Origin: Diaminobutyricimonas sp. LJ205
GTDB lineage: Bacteria > Actinomycetota > Actinomycetes > Actinomycetales > Microbacteriaceae
Assembly (NCBI RefSeq): GCF_009755725.1
Contig: NZ_CP046619.1
Coordinates: 1,116,001-1,180,000, forward strand
Reading direction: 5' to 3'
DNA length: 64,000 nucleotides
In this document: positions 17,839 to 33,211 of the stretch, one piece after another
Layout: the number at the start of each line of letters is the position of its first letter
Position numbering within the stretch: position 1 is the first letter of the stretch
Program-made: the position numbers and the translations under genes
Notes under the pieces: model-generated
The model's database searches: none
The model's input: only the letters and a program-made list of their open reading frames with translations
Told to the model about the DNA's origin: nothing

Positions 17839-18716
17839 CCGAGTCGGATGCCGCGGCCAAAGCCGCAACCCTGATCGAGAGCCTGCCGTGGCTGAAACGC
17901 TTCCACGGCGAGACCATCGTGGTGAAGTTCGGCGGCAACGCCATGGTCGACGAAGATCTCAAGCGCGCGTTTGCCGAAGACATGGTCTACCTGCGCTACG
18001 CCGGCATCAAGCCGGTCGTCGTGCACGGCGGCGGCCCGCAGATCTCGTCGATGCTTGACCGTCTCGGCATCCCGAGCGAGTTCAAGGGCGGCTACCGGGT
18101 GACCTCGCCTGAGGCGATGGATGTGGTGCGGATGGTGCTCACCGGCCAGGTCAGCCGCGAGATCGTCGGCCTGATCAACGAGCACGGCCCGCTCGCCTCC
18201 GGCATCGCCGGAGAAGACGCCGGACTGTTCCAGGGCCGCAAGCGCGGTGCGCTCATTGACGGCGAACTCGTTGACATCGGCCAGGTCGGCGACGTCGTCG
18301 AGGTGAATCCCGAGGGCGTGCTGGCGGAACTGGACGCTGGCCGGATCCCGGTCGTCTCGACGATCGCTCCCGACATCGACCAACCCGGAAGCTCGCTCAA
18401 CGTCAACGCCGACGCGGCCGCTGCGGCCCTGGCGGCCGCGATCGGTGCAGCCAAACTCGTGATCCTGACGGATGTCGCCGGGCTCTACCGCGACTGGCCG
18501 AACCGCGACTCGCTGATCTCGGTGATCGACACCGACGAATTGCGTGAGCTGCTGCCCTCGCTTGAGTCCGGAATGATCCCCAAGATGACCGCCTGCCTGG
18601 ACGCCGTCGAGCAGGGCGTGCCCAAGGCCGCCATCATCGACGGACGGCAGCCGCACTCCATCCTGCTCGAAGTGTTCACCACCAGTGGTATCGGAACCGA
18701 GGTAGTACCCGTATGA
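17835..18716 (+). CDS. argB: Acetylglutamate kinase
   Basis: 293 residues. The amino acid kinase fold is shown by [38 protein letters not shown]-like [22 protein letters not shown] and [16 protein letters not shown]. It phosphorylates N-acetylglutamate and is usually the arginine feedback-inhibited step in organisms with ArgJ. The start and stop overlap argJ and argD by 4 nt each. Confidence 0.97.
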   Translation: MTESDAAAKAATLIESLPWLKRFHGETIVVKFGGNAMVDEDLKRAFAEDMVYLRYAGIKPVVVHGGGPQISSMLDRLGIPSEFKGGYRVTSPEAMDVVRMVLTGQVSREIVGLINEHGPLASGIAGEDAGLFQGRKRGALIDGELVDIGQVGDVVEVNPEGVLAELDAGRIPVVSTIAPDIDQPGSSLNVNADAAAAALAAAIGAAKLVILTDVAGLYRDWPNRDSLISVIDTDELRELLPSLESGMIPKMTACLDAVEQGVPKAAIIDGRQPHSILLEVFTTSGIGTEVVPV

Positions 18717-19891
18717 CCCAGTACCAGGATCGGTTCGCCGACGTCATGATGAAGTCGGCACCGCGGCCGCTCCGTCAACTCGTGCGCGGCCAGGGCTGCT
18801 ACGTGTGGGACACCGACCACATGATGTACCTCGACTTCCTCGCCGGGATCGCGGTCAACTCGCTCGGTCACAGCCATCCGGTGCTGGTGGACACCATCAC
18901 GGCTCAGGCTTCGAACCTCATCCACGTCTCCAACTATTTCGCCACCGAGCCGCAGATCGCGCTTGCCGAGCGGCTGCGGCGGATCACCGGCGCGGGCGAG
19001 AGGGGCCGGGTGTACTTCGGCAACTCTGGAGCAGAAGCGAACGAGGCGGCGATCAAGCTGGCCCGCCGGAAGAACCAGAGCGGTCGCATCCTGGCACTTC
19101 ACAACGGGTTCCACGGACGCACCATGGGATCCCTCGCGCTGACCGCGAAGCCGCAGCTTCGGGAACCGTTCGAACCGATGCTGCCCGGCGTCGAGCACAT
19201 CGAGGCGACCGTGCAGGCGCTTGAGACCGCGTTCGCTGACACGCGCCCGATCGCCGCGCTGGTGGTCGAACTGATCCAGGGTGAGGCAGGCGTCGTAGAA
19301 CTGCCCGCCGACTTCATCCGCCGTGCCCGGGAGATCACCCACGAACACGACGCCCTGCTGATCGTCGACGAAATTCAAACCGGAGCCGGCCGCACCGGCA
19401 CCTGGTTCGCCTACCAGGCGCATGACATCGTGCCCGACGCGATCACCGTCGCGAAAGGGATCGGCGGCGGCGTCCCGATCGGCGCGCTGGTCACCTTCGG
19501 TGCCGCGTCCGACCTGTTCAGCCTGGGCCAGCACGGCAGCACCTTCGGCGGCAACCCGCTGGCGACCGCCGCCGCGAACGCGGTGCTCGGCGAGATCGAG
19601 GACGCCGGACTGGTTGAGAACGCCGCGCGCCGAGGGCAGCAGTTGCGCGAAGCGATCCTCGGCATCGGCCACCCGCTGATCCATGAGGTTCGCGGCCGAG
19701 GTTTGCTGCTTGGGGTCGGGCTTACCCGCCCCGTCGCCCACGCCACCGTGGACAAGGCGCTGGAGCTCGGACTGATCGTGAACGCTGCCAACGAGTCCAG
19801 CGTGCGCATCGCGCCGCCCCTGATCATCGGCGACGCCGAGATCGAAATCTTCACCGACATCTTCACCCGAGCCCTGGAGGCAGCCGAATGA
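18713..19891 (+). CDS. argD: Acetylornithine aminotransferase
   Basis: 392 residues. A class III PLP aminotransferase: the PLP contact loop [18 protein letters not shown], the cofactor Asp in [19 protein letters not shown], the aldimine Lys in [17 protein letters not shown], and [15 protein letters not shown]. It converts N-acetylglutamate semialdehyde to N-acetylornithine and may also act on succinyl-diaminopimelate intermediates. Overlaps argB and argF by 4 nt each. Confidence 0.96.
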   Translation: MTQYQDRFADVMMKSAPRPLRQLVRGQGCYVWDTDHMMYLDFLAGIAVNSLGHSHPVLVDTITAQASNLIHVSNYFATEPQIALAERLRRITGAGERGRVYFGNSGAEANEAAIKLARRKNQSGRILALHNGFHGRTMGSLALTAKPQLREPFEPMLPGVEHIEATVQALETAFADTRPIAALVVELIQGEAGVVELPADFIRRAREITHEHDALLIVDEIQTGAGRTGTWFAYQAHDIVPDAITVAKGIGGGVPIGALVTFGAASDLFSLGQHGSTFGGNPLATAAANAVLGEIEDAGLVENAARRGQQLREAILGIGHPLIHEVRGRGLLLGVGLTRPVAHATVDKALELGLIVNAANESSVRIAPPLIIGDAEIEIFTDIFTRALEAAE

Positions 19892-20821
19892 CCCGTCACC
19901 TATTGCGCGACGACGACCTGACCCCAGCCGAGCAGACCGCGATCCTTGATCTGGCGCTCGAACTGAAGGCCGATCGATACTCCCGCAAGCCGCTCGACGG
20001 CCCGCAGACGGTGGCGGTGATCTTCGACAAGTCGTCGACGCGTACACGGGTGAGCTTCGCCGTCGGCATCGCCGACCTCGGCGGCAGCCCGCTGATCATC
20101 AGCACCGAGTCCAGCCAGTTGGGCGGGAAAGAGACCCCGTCCGACACCGCGCGGGTGCTCGAGCGGATGGTGTCTGCCATTGTCTGGCGAACCTACGGCC
20201 AGGCCGGCCTCGAGGAGATGGCCGCGAACACCACGGTGCCGGTGATCAACGCGCTGAGCGATGACTTCCACCCCTGCCAGTTGCTCTCCGACCTGCTCAC
20301 CATCCGGGAGCACAAGGGCACGCTGCAGGGGCTGACCGTCGCGTTCCTCGGCGACGGCGCCTCCAACATGGCGCAGTCCTACCTGCTCGCGGGCGCCACC
20401 GCGGGCATGCACGTGCGCGTCGCAGCTCCCACGGAATACGCTCCGGCGGCCACGGTGGTGGCTGACGCGACGGCGATCGCGGCGTCGACCGGTGGCTCGG
20501 TGAGCGTCCTCACCGACCCGCAGCAGGCCGCGGCCGGCGCGGATGTGATTGTCACCGACACCTGGGTGTCGATGGGCAAGGAAAGCGAGAAGGCCGAGCG
20601 ACTCGAGACCTTCGGCGGCTACCGTGTCGACGCCGACCTGATGGCCCTCGCCACGACCGACGCACTGTTCATGCACTGCCTGCCCGCCGACCGCGGCTTC
20701 GAAGTCACCGCCGACGTGATCGACGGCGAGCAGAGCGTCATCTGGGACGAGGCCGAGAACCGGTTGCATGCCCAGAAGGCGCTGATGGTCTGGCTGCTCG
20801 AGCAGAACGGCGCGAAGACCA

Positions 20822-20829
<8 letters not shown>
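19888..20829 (+). CDS. argF: Ornithine carbamoyltransferase
   Basis: 313 residues. The carbamoyl phosphate-binding motif is SSTRTRVSF, the ornithine-side motif is [20 protein letters not shown], and [15 protein letters not shown] is conserved. It makes citrulline from ornithine and carbamoyl phosphate. In many actinobacteria argR and argG follow argF; here argH follows directly with an 8-nt overlap, and neither argR nor argG is present in the cluster. Confidence 0.97.
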
Positions 20830-22223
<1,394 letters not shown>

Positions 22224-22230
22224 TCGCCGG

Positions 22231-22276
22231 TGGTTGAGGAGCGCCGCGAGCGAAGCGAGTGACGCGTCTCGAAACC
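22231..22276. repeat. REP-like intergenic palindrome, copy A
   Basis: The element begins TGGTTGAGGAGCGCCGCGAG and ends GCGTCTCGAAACCA. Outer arms GGTT/AACC and inner GC-rich arms make an imperfect hairpin. It lies 7 nt after argH. Near-identical copies occur at 42685-42729 and 50357-50403, plus a half copy at 49188-49214. Confidence 0.75.
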
Positions 22277-22343
22277 ATCCAGTGCACAGGGTTTGATCGA
22301 GTAGGCGGATTACCCTCGTGGGTGGAACCTCGAGGGAAGGTTC

Positions 22344-22385
22344 GCGGACGAGGGAGCAGTACCCGCAGCACGACAAGACTGACTC
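22344..22385 (+). promoter_or_regulatory. Guanidine-III (ykkC-III) riboswitch
   Basis: The 42-nt segment matches the ykkC-III consensus: ACGAGG (22348-22353), GTACC (22359-22363) and GACAAGAC (22372-22379). P1 is GCGG/CCGC (22344-22347 with 22363-22366), where the Thermobifida fusca example as I recall it has CCGG/CCGG, a compensatory change. The pseudoknot pairs GAGCAGT (22354-22360) with ACTG-A-CTC (22378-22385), seven pairs with one bulged A, again different bases from the recalled example but same pairing. The SMR gene's ribosome site (GAAGG, 22388-22392) follows immediately, suggesting control of translation by guanidinium. Confidence 0.9.
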
Positions 22386-22398
22386 AGAAGGGTTTGTC

Positions 22399-22713
22399 GT
22401 GGCTTGGCTGGTATTGATCGCCTCGGGTGTGCTCGAGGCAGTGTGGGCGTCCGCGTTGTCGGCGTCGAAGGGGTTCCGTCGGCCGGGACCATCCGTGCTG
22501 TTCGTAGTCGCCATGGTCGCGAGCATGGCCGGGCTGGCCTTCGCCATGACCGAGCTTCCGACCGGTACCGCATACGCCGTGTGGGTCGGGATCGGCGCGA
22601 CACTCACGGTGGTTTGGGCGATGATCACCGGCAAAGAGCGAGCGTCGATCGCCCGGATCCTGCTGCTTCTGCTGCTGGTCGCCTGTGTCGTCGGCCTGAA
22701 GGTGGTGAGCTAG
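22399..22713 (+). CDS. SMR-family exporter subunit 1 (probable guanidinium exporter, Gdx type)
   Basis: 104 residues from GTG 22399, 6 nt after GAAGG. Four membrane helices, with the essential Glu in helix 1 (IASGVLEAVWASALSASKGF) and the conserved TGTAYAVWVGIGATLTVVWA in helix 3. Proton-coupled small multidrug resistance family. The riboswitch directly upstream indicates guanidinium (Gdm+) as the natural substrate. The next SMR gene starts immediately after the stop, so a heterodimer is likely. Confidence 0.9.
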   Translation: MAWLVLIASGVLEAVWASALSASKGFRRPGPSVLFVVAMVASMAGLAFAMTELPTGTAYAVWVGIGATLTVVWAMITGKERASIARILLLLLLVACVVGLKVVS

Positions 22714-23103
22714 ATGGCTTGGTTCATCCTGCTGCTCAGCGCCGTCTTCGAGGCAGTCTGGGCGACCGCGCTCGGGTACTCGAACGGGTTCACTGAGCTC
22801 GTGCCGACGATTGTCTTCGCCATCGCCCTGACCGCGAGCATGTTCGGCCTCGGCTGGGCGATGAAGCAGATCCCGATCGGCACCGCCTACGCGGTCTGGG
22901 TGGGAGTCGGCGCGGCACTCACGGTCAGCTACGCGATGCTCGCCGGCGATGAGGCGTTCTCGATCTGGAAGGCGCTCTTCATCGGCGGCATCATCGTCGC
23001 GGTGATCGGACTCAAGCTTGCCCGCCCGCCCAAGCGCGCCGACTCGCTCGACGAGGAGACTCGCGGGAACGAGGTCGCGGGGAGCGTCGAGTCGCGTCGG
23101 TAG
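22714..23103 (+). CDS. SMR-family exporter subunit 2
   Basis: 129 residues; the ATG immediately follows the TAG of subunit 1. Helix 1 again carries the essential Glu (LLSAVFEAVWATALGYSNGF), and helix 3 has GTAYAVWVGVGAALTVSYA. A hydrophilic C-terminal tail of about 25 residues (after ARPPKRADSLDEE) is absent from subunit 1 and probably faces the cytoplasm. Paired SMR genes of unequal length often insert with opposite topology. Confidence 0.9.
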   Translation: MAWFILLLSAVFEAVWATALGYSNGFTELVPTIVFAIALTASMFGLGWAMKQIPIGTAYAVWVGVGAALTVSYAMLAGDEAFSIWKALFIGGIIVAVIGLKLARPPKRADSLDEETRGNEVAGSVESRR

Positions 23104-23106
23104 CCT
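23101..23106 (+). promoter_or_regulatory. -10 box TAGCCT, leaderless glycosylase start
   Basis: TAGCCT overlaps the stop of the second SMR gene and ends 6 nt before GTG 23113. No Shine-Dalgarno sequence is present. Confidence 0.5.
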
Positions 23107-23112
23107 GAGCAC

Positions 23113-23706
23113 GTGTTCGACCGGTCACTGCTCAGCCGACCCGCCCTCGAGGTGGCGCCGCTGCTGCTCGGCGCGGTGCTCCGCAAAGGCCCGGTCGCGG
23201 TGCGGATCACCGAGGTCGAGGCGTATCTCGGCGCGGTCGATCCGGGGTCGCATGCCTTCCGCGGCAAGAGCCGCCGCAACGCCGTTATGTTCGGCGAACC
23301 CGGTCACCTGTATACGTACTTCACCTACGGCATGCACACGTGCGCCAACGTCGTCTGTTCGCCTGAGGGCGAGGCATCCGGATGCCTGATCCGCGCGGGC
23401 GAGGTCGTCGATGGGATCGACCTGGCCCGGGAACGGCGCCACACCAGCAAGGGCGACGCAGACCTGGCGAGGGGGCCGGCGCGGCTGGCGGTCGCGCTCG
23501 GAATCACGCTTGCCGACGGCGGTTGCGACCTCGAATCCGGCCCGGTCACGCTGCGGATGACGGGCGCCCCGGCTGCTCAGTACGAGACCGGCCCGCGCAC
23601 CGGAGTCTCCGGGCACGGCGGCACGGCGGAATTCCCGTGGCGGTTCTGGATCCCCGGCAACCCGACCGTATCGCCGTACAAGGCGCACGTCCCCAAGAAG
23701 CGCTGA
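23113..23706 (+). CDS. DNA-3-methyladenine glycosylase (AAG/Mpg family)
   Basis: 197 residues from GTG 23113. Hallmarks are ARVLLG-like APLLLGAVLRKG, RITEVEAYLGAVDPGSHAFRGKSRRNAVMFG, LYTYFTYGMHTCANVV and LIRAGEV. The Glu of TEVEAY is the general base that activates water, and the Tyr of the YTYFTYG segment intercalates into the flipped-base site. It removes alkylated purines in base excision repair. Own leaderless promoter likely. Confidence 0.92.
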   Translation: MFDRSLLSRPALEVAPLLLGAVLRKGPVAVRITEVEAYLGAVDPGSHAFRGKSRRNAVMFGEPGHLYTYFTYGMHTCANVVCSPEGEASGCLIRAGEVVDGIDLARERRHTSKGDADLARGPARLAVALGITLADGGCDLESGPVTLRMTGAPAAQYETGPRTGVSGHGGTAEFPWRFWIPGNPTVSPYKAHVPKKR

Positions 23707-23729
23707 CGACGAGCGCTGACGCCAGACCG

Positions 23730-24278
23730 CTACAGTCCGACGAACACCAGCGTCCCGCAGATCGCTGCCCAGGTCAGACTGGCCAGCGTGCCGATGATGA
23801 ACCGTTCGCGCACCTCGGGTTCGCGCAGTTCTGAGTAGCGGCCGACACCCTTGATGGCAACGATCACCGCGAGTGCCTCGGGGTAGCCCACGGCGATCGC
23901 GGCGACGAGACCGAGCCGTTCGAGAAAGCCGATCGTCGCCCCGCCGCGCAGCACCTCTTGCGGGTTGTGCTCGCGCAGCACCATGATTCCGCCGTGGCTG
24001 CCGGGCGTGGAGCCGGTCGCCAGGCGCAGCACGAGCGCCGCGATCGGCCCACCGGCGACGACCCCGATCAGCGCGTAGGCGAGATCGATGAGACCGGGCA
24101 GAACGGGCACGGGAGAGGGGGCGAGTCCGCCGAACCAGACCAGCAGCACACCGAGCCCGACCGGCACGATCGGAAGCGCCGCCAGCCGGCGGAACCGAGT
24201 GCGGGTAGCCAGCACCGCGAGCACAGCTCCGGCGGTCGCCAGCACCGCGACCACGATCCAGGTGATGAGCAGAAGCAT
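23730..24278 (-). CDS. Conserved membrane protein in a satD-type pair
   Basis: 182 residues with about five hydrophobic segments (LLLITWIVVAVLATAGAVLAV, LPIVPVGLGVLLVWFGGL, LAYALIGVVAGGPIAALVL, and two near the C-terminus). A charged loop with REHNPQEVLRGGATIGFLER and GRYSELREPEVRERFIIGTLASL is conserved-looking and would face the cytoplasm. It starts 12 nt after the satD-like gene, so the two are cotranscribed. Function unknown. Confidence 0.7.
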   Translation of the reverse strand: MLLLITWIVVAVLATAGAVLAVLATRTRFRRLAALPIVPVGLGVLLVWFGGLAPSPVPVLPGLIDLAYALIGVVAGGPIAALVLRLATGSTPGSHGGIMVLREHNPQEVLRGGATIGFLERLGLVAAIAVGYPEALAVIVAIKGVGRYSELREPEVRERFIIGTLASLTWAAICGTLVFVGL

Positions 24279-24290
24279 CCGGTTGTCCCC

Positions 24291-24896
24291 CTAGCCGACG
24301 GAATCGTGGTGCGCCTGCATGAGCCTACCGAGGGCCACTGTCGCTGCCTGCTCGGCGCGCAACTGAGCCACCTGAGCCCGCTTGCTCGCAGCCTGAGGTG
24401 TGATCCCAAGCCGCTCGGCCGCCTGCGCCTGCGTCAGGCCGGTGGTCGTCAGGTCATACAGCTCCCACCCCTCGGCGCTGCGCCGCTCGCGCAGCAGCAT
24501 GACCAGATCGAGCACCGCCTCGAGGTCGGCGCCGGCGGGACTGGTGGGGGAGTCCGGGTCGCTCACAAGCGCGACGCGGGTGGGACGTTTCTTCGCCCGA
24601 TCGATGGCAACGCGGGCCGCGATGAATGCGGCGCCGGATGCCTCGCGGGTCGACTGCGGCAGCGGCAACTCGACCGGGCCGACACCGCAGCCAACACTCC
24701 ACCAGCCGGATCGTGTGAGCTCGAGCACAACGGACAAGGCGGTGTCCGCATCTCCCGTCGCCAGCTGCAGTTCGTCACCTGCCGTCCGTTCGGCGGCAAG
24801 CGTCAGCGCAAAGCGCGTGTTGATTCGCTCGAGCGCTGCGCGCACGCGGTCCACCGAATCGCGGCTGCCCACCTGATCTGCGGTGATGACGAACAC
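24291..24896 (-). CDS. SatD family protein with C-terminal HTH
   Basis: 201 residues. The N-terminus FVITADQVGSRDSVDRV and ERTAGDELQLAT are the SatD pattern (named from the streptococcal sat locus; function unresolved). The C-terminus LTQAQAAERLGITPQAASKRAQVA is a clear helix-turn-helix, so it may bind DNA. A well-formed promoter and an inverted repeat lie directly upstream, consistent with autoregulation. Confidence 0.8.
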   Translation of the reverse strand: MFVITADQVGSRDSVDRVRAALERINTRFALTLAAERTAGDELQLATGDADTALSVVLELTRSGWWSVGCGVGPVELPLPQSTREASGAAFIAARVAIDRAKKRPTRVALVSDPDSPTSPAGADLEAVLDLVMLLRERRSAEGWELYDLTTTGLTQAQAAERLGITPQAASKRAQVAQLRAEQAATVALGRLMQAHHDSVG

Positions 24897-24914
24897 GGAT
24901 GCCTCCCAGTCAGG

Positions 24915-24942
24915 CCTATAGCATTGATCTCGTTCTAATCAA
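24915..24942 (-). promoter_or_regulatory. satD promoter with overlapping inverted repeat
   Basis: On the minus strand, TTGATT (24942-24937) and TATAGG (24920-24915) are 16 nt apart, about 12 nt before the transcription start would reach the ATG at 24896. TTGAT and ATCAA arms (24924-24942) form an interrupted palindrome over the promoter, a plausible operator. Confidence 0.6.
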
Positions 24943-25031
24943 CCCTACAAGCATGATCACATCCAGATCAACCGTGCAGGCTAGATGGCCCTAACGAGGC
25001 TCAGGTGGCCCGATCGGAGCGAGCCCGCTGC

Positions 25032-25037
25032 TAGCGT
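25032..25037 (+). promoter_or_regulatory. -10 box TAGCGT upstream of tyrS
   Basis: TAGCGT ends 7 nt before the tyrS GTG at 25045; no Shine-Dalgarno sequence is seen, so a leaderless mRNA is likely. No T-box is visible in the 148-nt intergenic region. Confidence 0.5.
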
Positions 25038-25044
25038 TATTGCC

Positions 25045-26346
25045 GTGCCAGCAGCATCAGGACTCCAGGACCAGCGGAATGATCCGACCTTCGACGATGT
25101 CTGGGATGAGATCGTCTGGCGGGGACTCGTTCACGTGTCGACCGACCGGGCCGAACTGAAGGAGCTGCTGGCGGGGGATCCGATCACCTACTACTGCGGC
25201 TTCGATCCCACCGCGCCCAGCCTGCACCTCGGCAACCTGGTGCAGATCCTGCTGCTGCGTCGGCTGCAACTGGCCGGCCACAAGCCCCTTGGACTGGTCG
25301 GCGGATCCACCGGCCTCATCGGCGACCCGCGGCCGACCGCCGAGCGCACGCTCAACACCCCGGACACGGTAGGCGAGTGGGTCGGCTACCTCCGTGGCCA
25401 GATCGAGCGCTTCCTCAGCTTCGAGGGCGACAACGCGGCGCGCATGGTGAACAACCTCGACTGGACCGCGCCGATGTCGGCGATCGACTTCCTGCGCGAG
25501 GTCGGCAAGTACTTCCGTGTCGGAACCATGCTGAAGAAGGATGCCGTCGCGGCCCGGCTCAACAGCGAGGCCGGCATCAGCTACACCGAGTTCAGCTACC
25601 AGATCCTGCAGGGCATGGACTTCCTCGAGCTCTACCGTGCTCATGGCTGCGTGCTGCAGACCGGCGGCAGCGACCAGTGGGGCAACCTCACCAGCGGCAC
25701 CGACCTCATCCACAAGGCTGAGGGAGTGAGCGTGCACGCGATCGGCACCCCGCTCATCACCAATTCCGACGGCACGAAGTTCGGCAAGAGCGAGGGCAAC
25801 GCGGTCTGGCTGGATGCCGAGCTGACCAGCCCGTACGCGTTCTACCAGTTCTGGCTGAACACGGATGACGCCGACGTCATCGCCCGGCTCAAGGTCTTCA
25901 CCTTCCTCAGCCGCGCCGAGATCGAGCGGCTCGCCCAGGCGGTGGCCGATGAGCCGTTCCGCCGTGAAGCACAGAAGACGCTCGCCTACGAGGTGACCAG
26001 CCTGGTCCACGGTGAAGAAGCAACCCGGGACGCGATCGCCGCGTCCGCCGCGTTGTTCGGGCAGGGCGATCTCGCCGAATTGGATGCCGCCACCCTCGAC
26101 GCCGCGCTCCGTGAGCTTCCCAACACCCAGGCGGCCGCTGATGTGCCGGTCGCGCGCCTGCTGGTTGACACCGAACTCACCGGCAGCCTCGGAGAATCCC
26201 GGCGCGCGATTGCGCAGGGCGGCGTGTACGTGAACAACCAGAAGGTGACGGATGACGCCGCCACAGTCGGCGCGCATCTGCTGCATGGCCGCTTTGCCGT
26301 GCTTCGCCGCGGCAAGAAGACGCTTGCTGGAGTCTTCGTCGACTGA
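25045..26346 (+). CDS. tyrS: Tyrosine-tRNA ligase
   Basis: 433 residues from GTG 25045, chosen over upstream codons because of the leaderless -10 box and the start of similarity near NDPTFDDVWDEIVWRGL. The HIGH-like motif is in FDPTAPSLHLGNLVQ, and the KMSKS-like motif is KFGKSEGNAVWL. Tyr recognition uses YQILQGMDFLELY and GGSDQWGNLTSG. The C-terminal S4-type RNA-binding domain is SRRAIAQGGVYVNNQKV. A short 33-nt gap leads to the methyltransferase. Confidence 0.96.
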   Translation: MPAASGLQDQRNDPTFDDVWDEIVWRGLVHVSTDRAELKELLAGDPITYYCGFDPTAPSLHLGNLVQILLLRRLQLAGHKPLGLVGGSTGLIGDPRPTAERTLNTPDTVGEWVGYLRGQIERFLSFEGDNAARMVNNLDWTAPMSAIDFLREVGKYFRVGTMLKKDAVAARLNSEAGISYTEFSYQILQGMDFLELYRAHGCVLQTGGSDQWGNLTSGTDLIHKAEGVSVHAIGTPLITNSDGTKFGKSEGNAVWLDAELTSPYAFYQFWLNTDDADVIARLKVFTFLSRAEIERLAQAVADEPFRREAQKTLAYEVTSLVHGEEATRDAIAASAALFGQGDLAELDAATLDAALRELPNTQAAADVPVARLLVDTELTGSLGESRRAIAQGGVYVNNQKVTDDAATVGAHLLHGRFAVLRRGKKTLAGVFVD

Positions 26347-26379
26347 CCGGCGGTAGCTGCCAACTGACAAGGGAGTCAC

Positions 26380-27159
26380 ATGCAGGTCTCGGGCACGCTC
26401 GGCGGGGAAGTCCTGACACGCCTGCGTGCCGCCGGTTGTGTGTTCGCCGAGCAAGAGGCGGCACTGCTGATCGAAGCGGCCGCTACGGATGCACAGCTCG
26501 AGGCGATGCTGGAAAACCGGGTCGGTGGCAAACCGCTTGAACAGATCCTGGGATGGGCCGAGTTCGCGGGCTTGCGGATCATTCTCGAACCGAACGTGTT
26601 CGTCCCTCGGCTGCGCACCGAGCTGCTCGTCGCCGAAGCGCTGCGACGGGCTCGTCCGGGCCACCTCCTGGTCGACCTGTGTTGTGGATCCGGCGCGGTG
26701 GCCGCAGCGCTCGAGTCGGGCCGGCCTGATGCACGGGTGATGGCGGCGGACATTGATCCGGCAGCGGTTGCCTGCGCCCGCCGCAATCTGGTCGGCCCGG
26801 TGCTGGAGGGCGACCTCTTCGAAGCCCTGCCGGCTGCTATCCGCGGTGGCATCGACGTGCTGGTCGCCAGCCCGCCTTACGTTCCGACCGACGGAATCCG
26901 AACCATGCCTCCGGAGGCCCGTGAACACGAGCCTCTAATTGCACTCGACGGGGGTCCGGATGGCATGACCATCCTGCGTCGGCTGACCGAGCATGCCGGC
27001 GAGTGGCTGGCGCCCGGCGGCTCGGTCCTGCTGGAGACGAGCCTCAGGGAAGCGGAAACCATCGCGGCGCTTCTCGACCGCGAGGGACTGCTTGCCAGCA
27101 TTGCCCGGGACGACGAACGCGACGCGACAGTGGTGATCGGCGAGTTGCTGCCCTCCTGA
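26380..27159 (+). CDS. PrmC/HemK-like protein N5-glutamine methyltransferase
   Basis: 259 residues from an ATG preceded by AAGGGAG. The SAM-binding motif I is LVDLCCGSGAVAAALES, and the catalytic motif is VASPPYVPTD, where canonical PrmC has NPPY; the Asn is replaced by Ser. GKPLEQILGWAEFAGLRI resembles the PrmC N-terminal linker, but the N-terminal helical domain is short. This is probably the putative N5-glutamine methyltransferase paralogue seen in actinobacteria, not the main release-factor enzyme. Confidence 0.8.
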   Translation: MQVSGTLGGEVLTRLRAAGCVFAEQEAALLIEAAATDAQLEAMLENRVGGKPLEQILGWAEFAGLRIILEPNVFVPRLRTELLVAEALRRARPGHLLVDLCCGSGAVAAALESGRPDARVMAADIDPAAVACARRNLVGPVLEGDLFEALPAAIRGGIDVLVASPPYVPTDGIRTMPPEAREHEPLIALDGGPDGMTILRRLTEHAGEWLAPGGSVLLETSLREAETIAALLDREGLLASIARDDERDATVVIGELLPS

Positions 27160-27739
27160 AGAGCCCGGAATCACTGGCCATTCCGGCCCGAAAAACGAAG
27201 CCGAATCGCGACACGCCCGGGATGCGGCACCGGTTTGCGGAGGCTGTGGGAGCGACGTAATGTATTCCCTTGTCACCCCAAAGGTGCGGGAAGCGGAAGA
27301 GCTTCCCGGCCTCAAGCGGGACCGCTTCCTACACAAAGACCAGACTTGAAGTCTTCTTCTTGAACCCTCGGTTCGATGTGTCTAGGATTACAACTCCACT
27401 CAGCCAGAAGTGTCGAGATGCAACCGGAAACGGCGCGCCTCACACCAAAGAATGAGTGGTAAGCTAAGGAAGTTGCCTCGAGGGCAGGCCGGTTGATTAC
27501 AGACTGGTTGTAACTCGGGTGCGTCCGATCCTTGAGAACTCAACAGCGTGCACAATGTCAAATGCCAAAAACCTCGACTCTAACTTCGGTTAGTGAAGAG
27601 ATTCCTTTGGAAAACATTTAAACAACAAAGCAAGTCAGTAATGATTTGTTCTGTCAGTTTCAAACTTGTGTCTTGTCCGCCTATTCCGGTGGCTGGGCAC
27701 ACTAGATGTGCCGGATGTTCGCATCCGTGCAATCAAACA
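27160..27739 (+). other. rRNA operon upstream region and leader
   Basis: No gene is supported here. It holds a hairpin CCGGAAT/ATTCCGG (27165-27186) after the methyltransferase gene, the rRNA promoter at 27360-27388, and an actinobacterial leader motif TTGAGAACTCAACAGCGTGC (27532-27551). An AT-richer stretch (27590-27680) before the 16S gene probably carries antitermination and RNase III processing sequence. Confidence 0.6.
27360..27388 (+). promoter_or_regulatory. rRNA operon promoter
   Basis: TTGAAC (27360-27365) and TAGGAT (27383-27388) are separated by exactly 17 nt, the best sigma-70-like match in the region. It would give a leader of about 345 nt before the 16S gene. Confidence 0.65.
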
Positions 27740-32868
<5,129 letters not shown>

Positions 32869-33020
32869 AATCACCACTCACACCAGTGTTGTAAGGCTGC
32901 GGTGTGGGGCTGTTGCTTGCGTCCACTTTGTGGTTCTCGATTTACGGTCGGGAACCGCGCACACAACCCGCTGACATGGTCAGCACCTGTTGTGTCCGCG
33001 AACGAACATAAATCCATAGT

Positions 33021-33138
33021 GTTTCGGCGGCCATAGCGAGAGGGAAACGCCCGGTCACATTCCGAACCCGGAAGCTAAGACTCTCTGCGCCGATGGTACT
33101 GCAAGGGCGACCTTGTGGGAGAGTAGGTCACCGCCGGA
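33021..33138 (+). rRNA. rrf: 5S ribosomal RNA
   Basis: About 118 nt, beginning TTTCGGCGGCC and ending GGTCACCGCCGGA, which pair as helix I. The internal GAACCCGGAAGCTAAG and GATGGTACTGC segments are standard. It lies about 150 nt after the 23S gene. Confidence 0.95.
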
Positions 33139-33149
33139 CTTCTTTTGTG

Positions 33150-33177
33150 AAATGGCCACCCGATAGGGTGGCCATTT
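33150..33177 (+). terminator. rRNA operon terminator
   Basis: AAATGGCCACCC and GGGTGGCCATTT form a perfect 12-bp stem around GATA, followed by CTGTTT, 12 nt after the 5S gene. Confidence 0.9.
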
Positions 33178-33211
33178 CTGTTTAACAGACCAGTTACAAG
33201 GAGCGATTCCC

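Noticed and set aside
25057-26928. 623-codon minus-strand frame over tyrS
   Set aside because: Covers tyrS and the PrmC-like gene in antisense with no recognisable domain.
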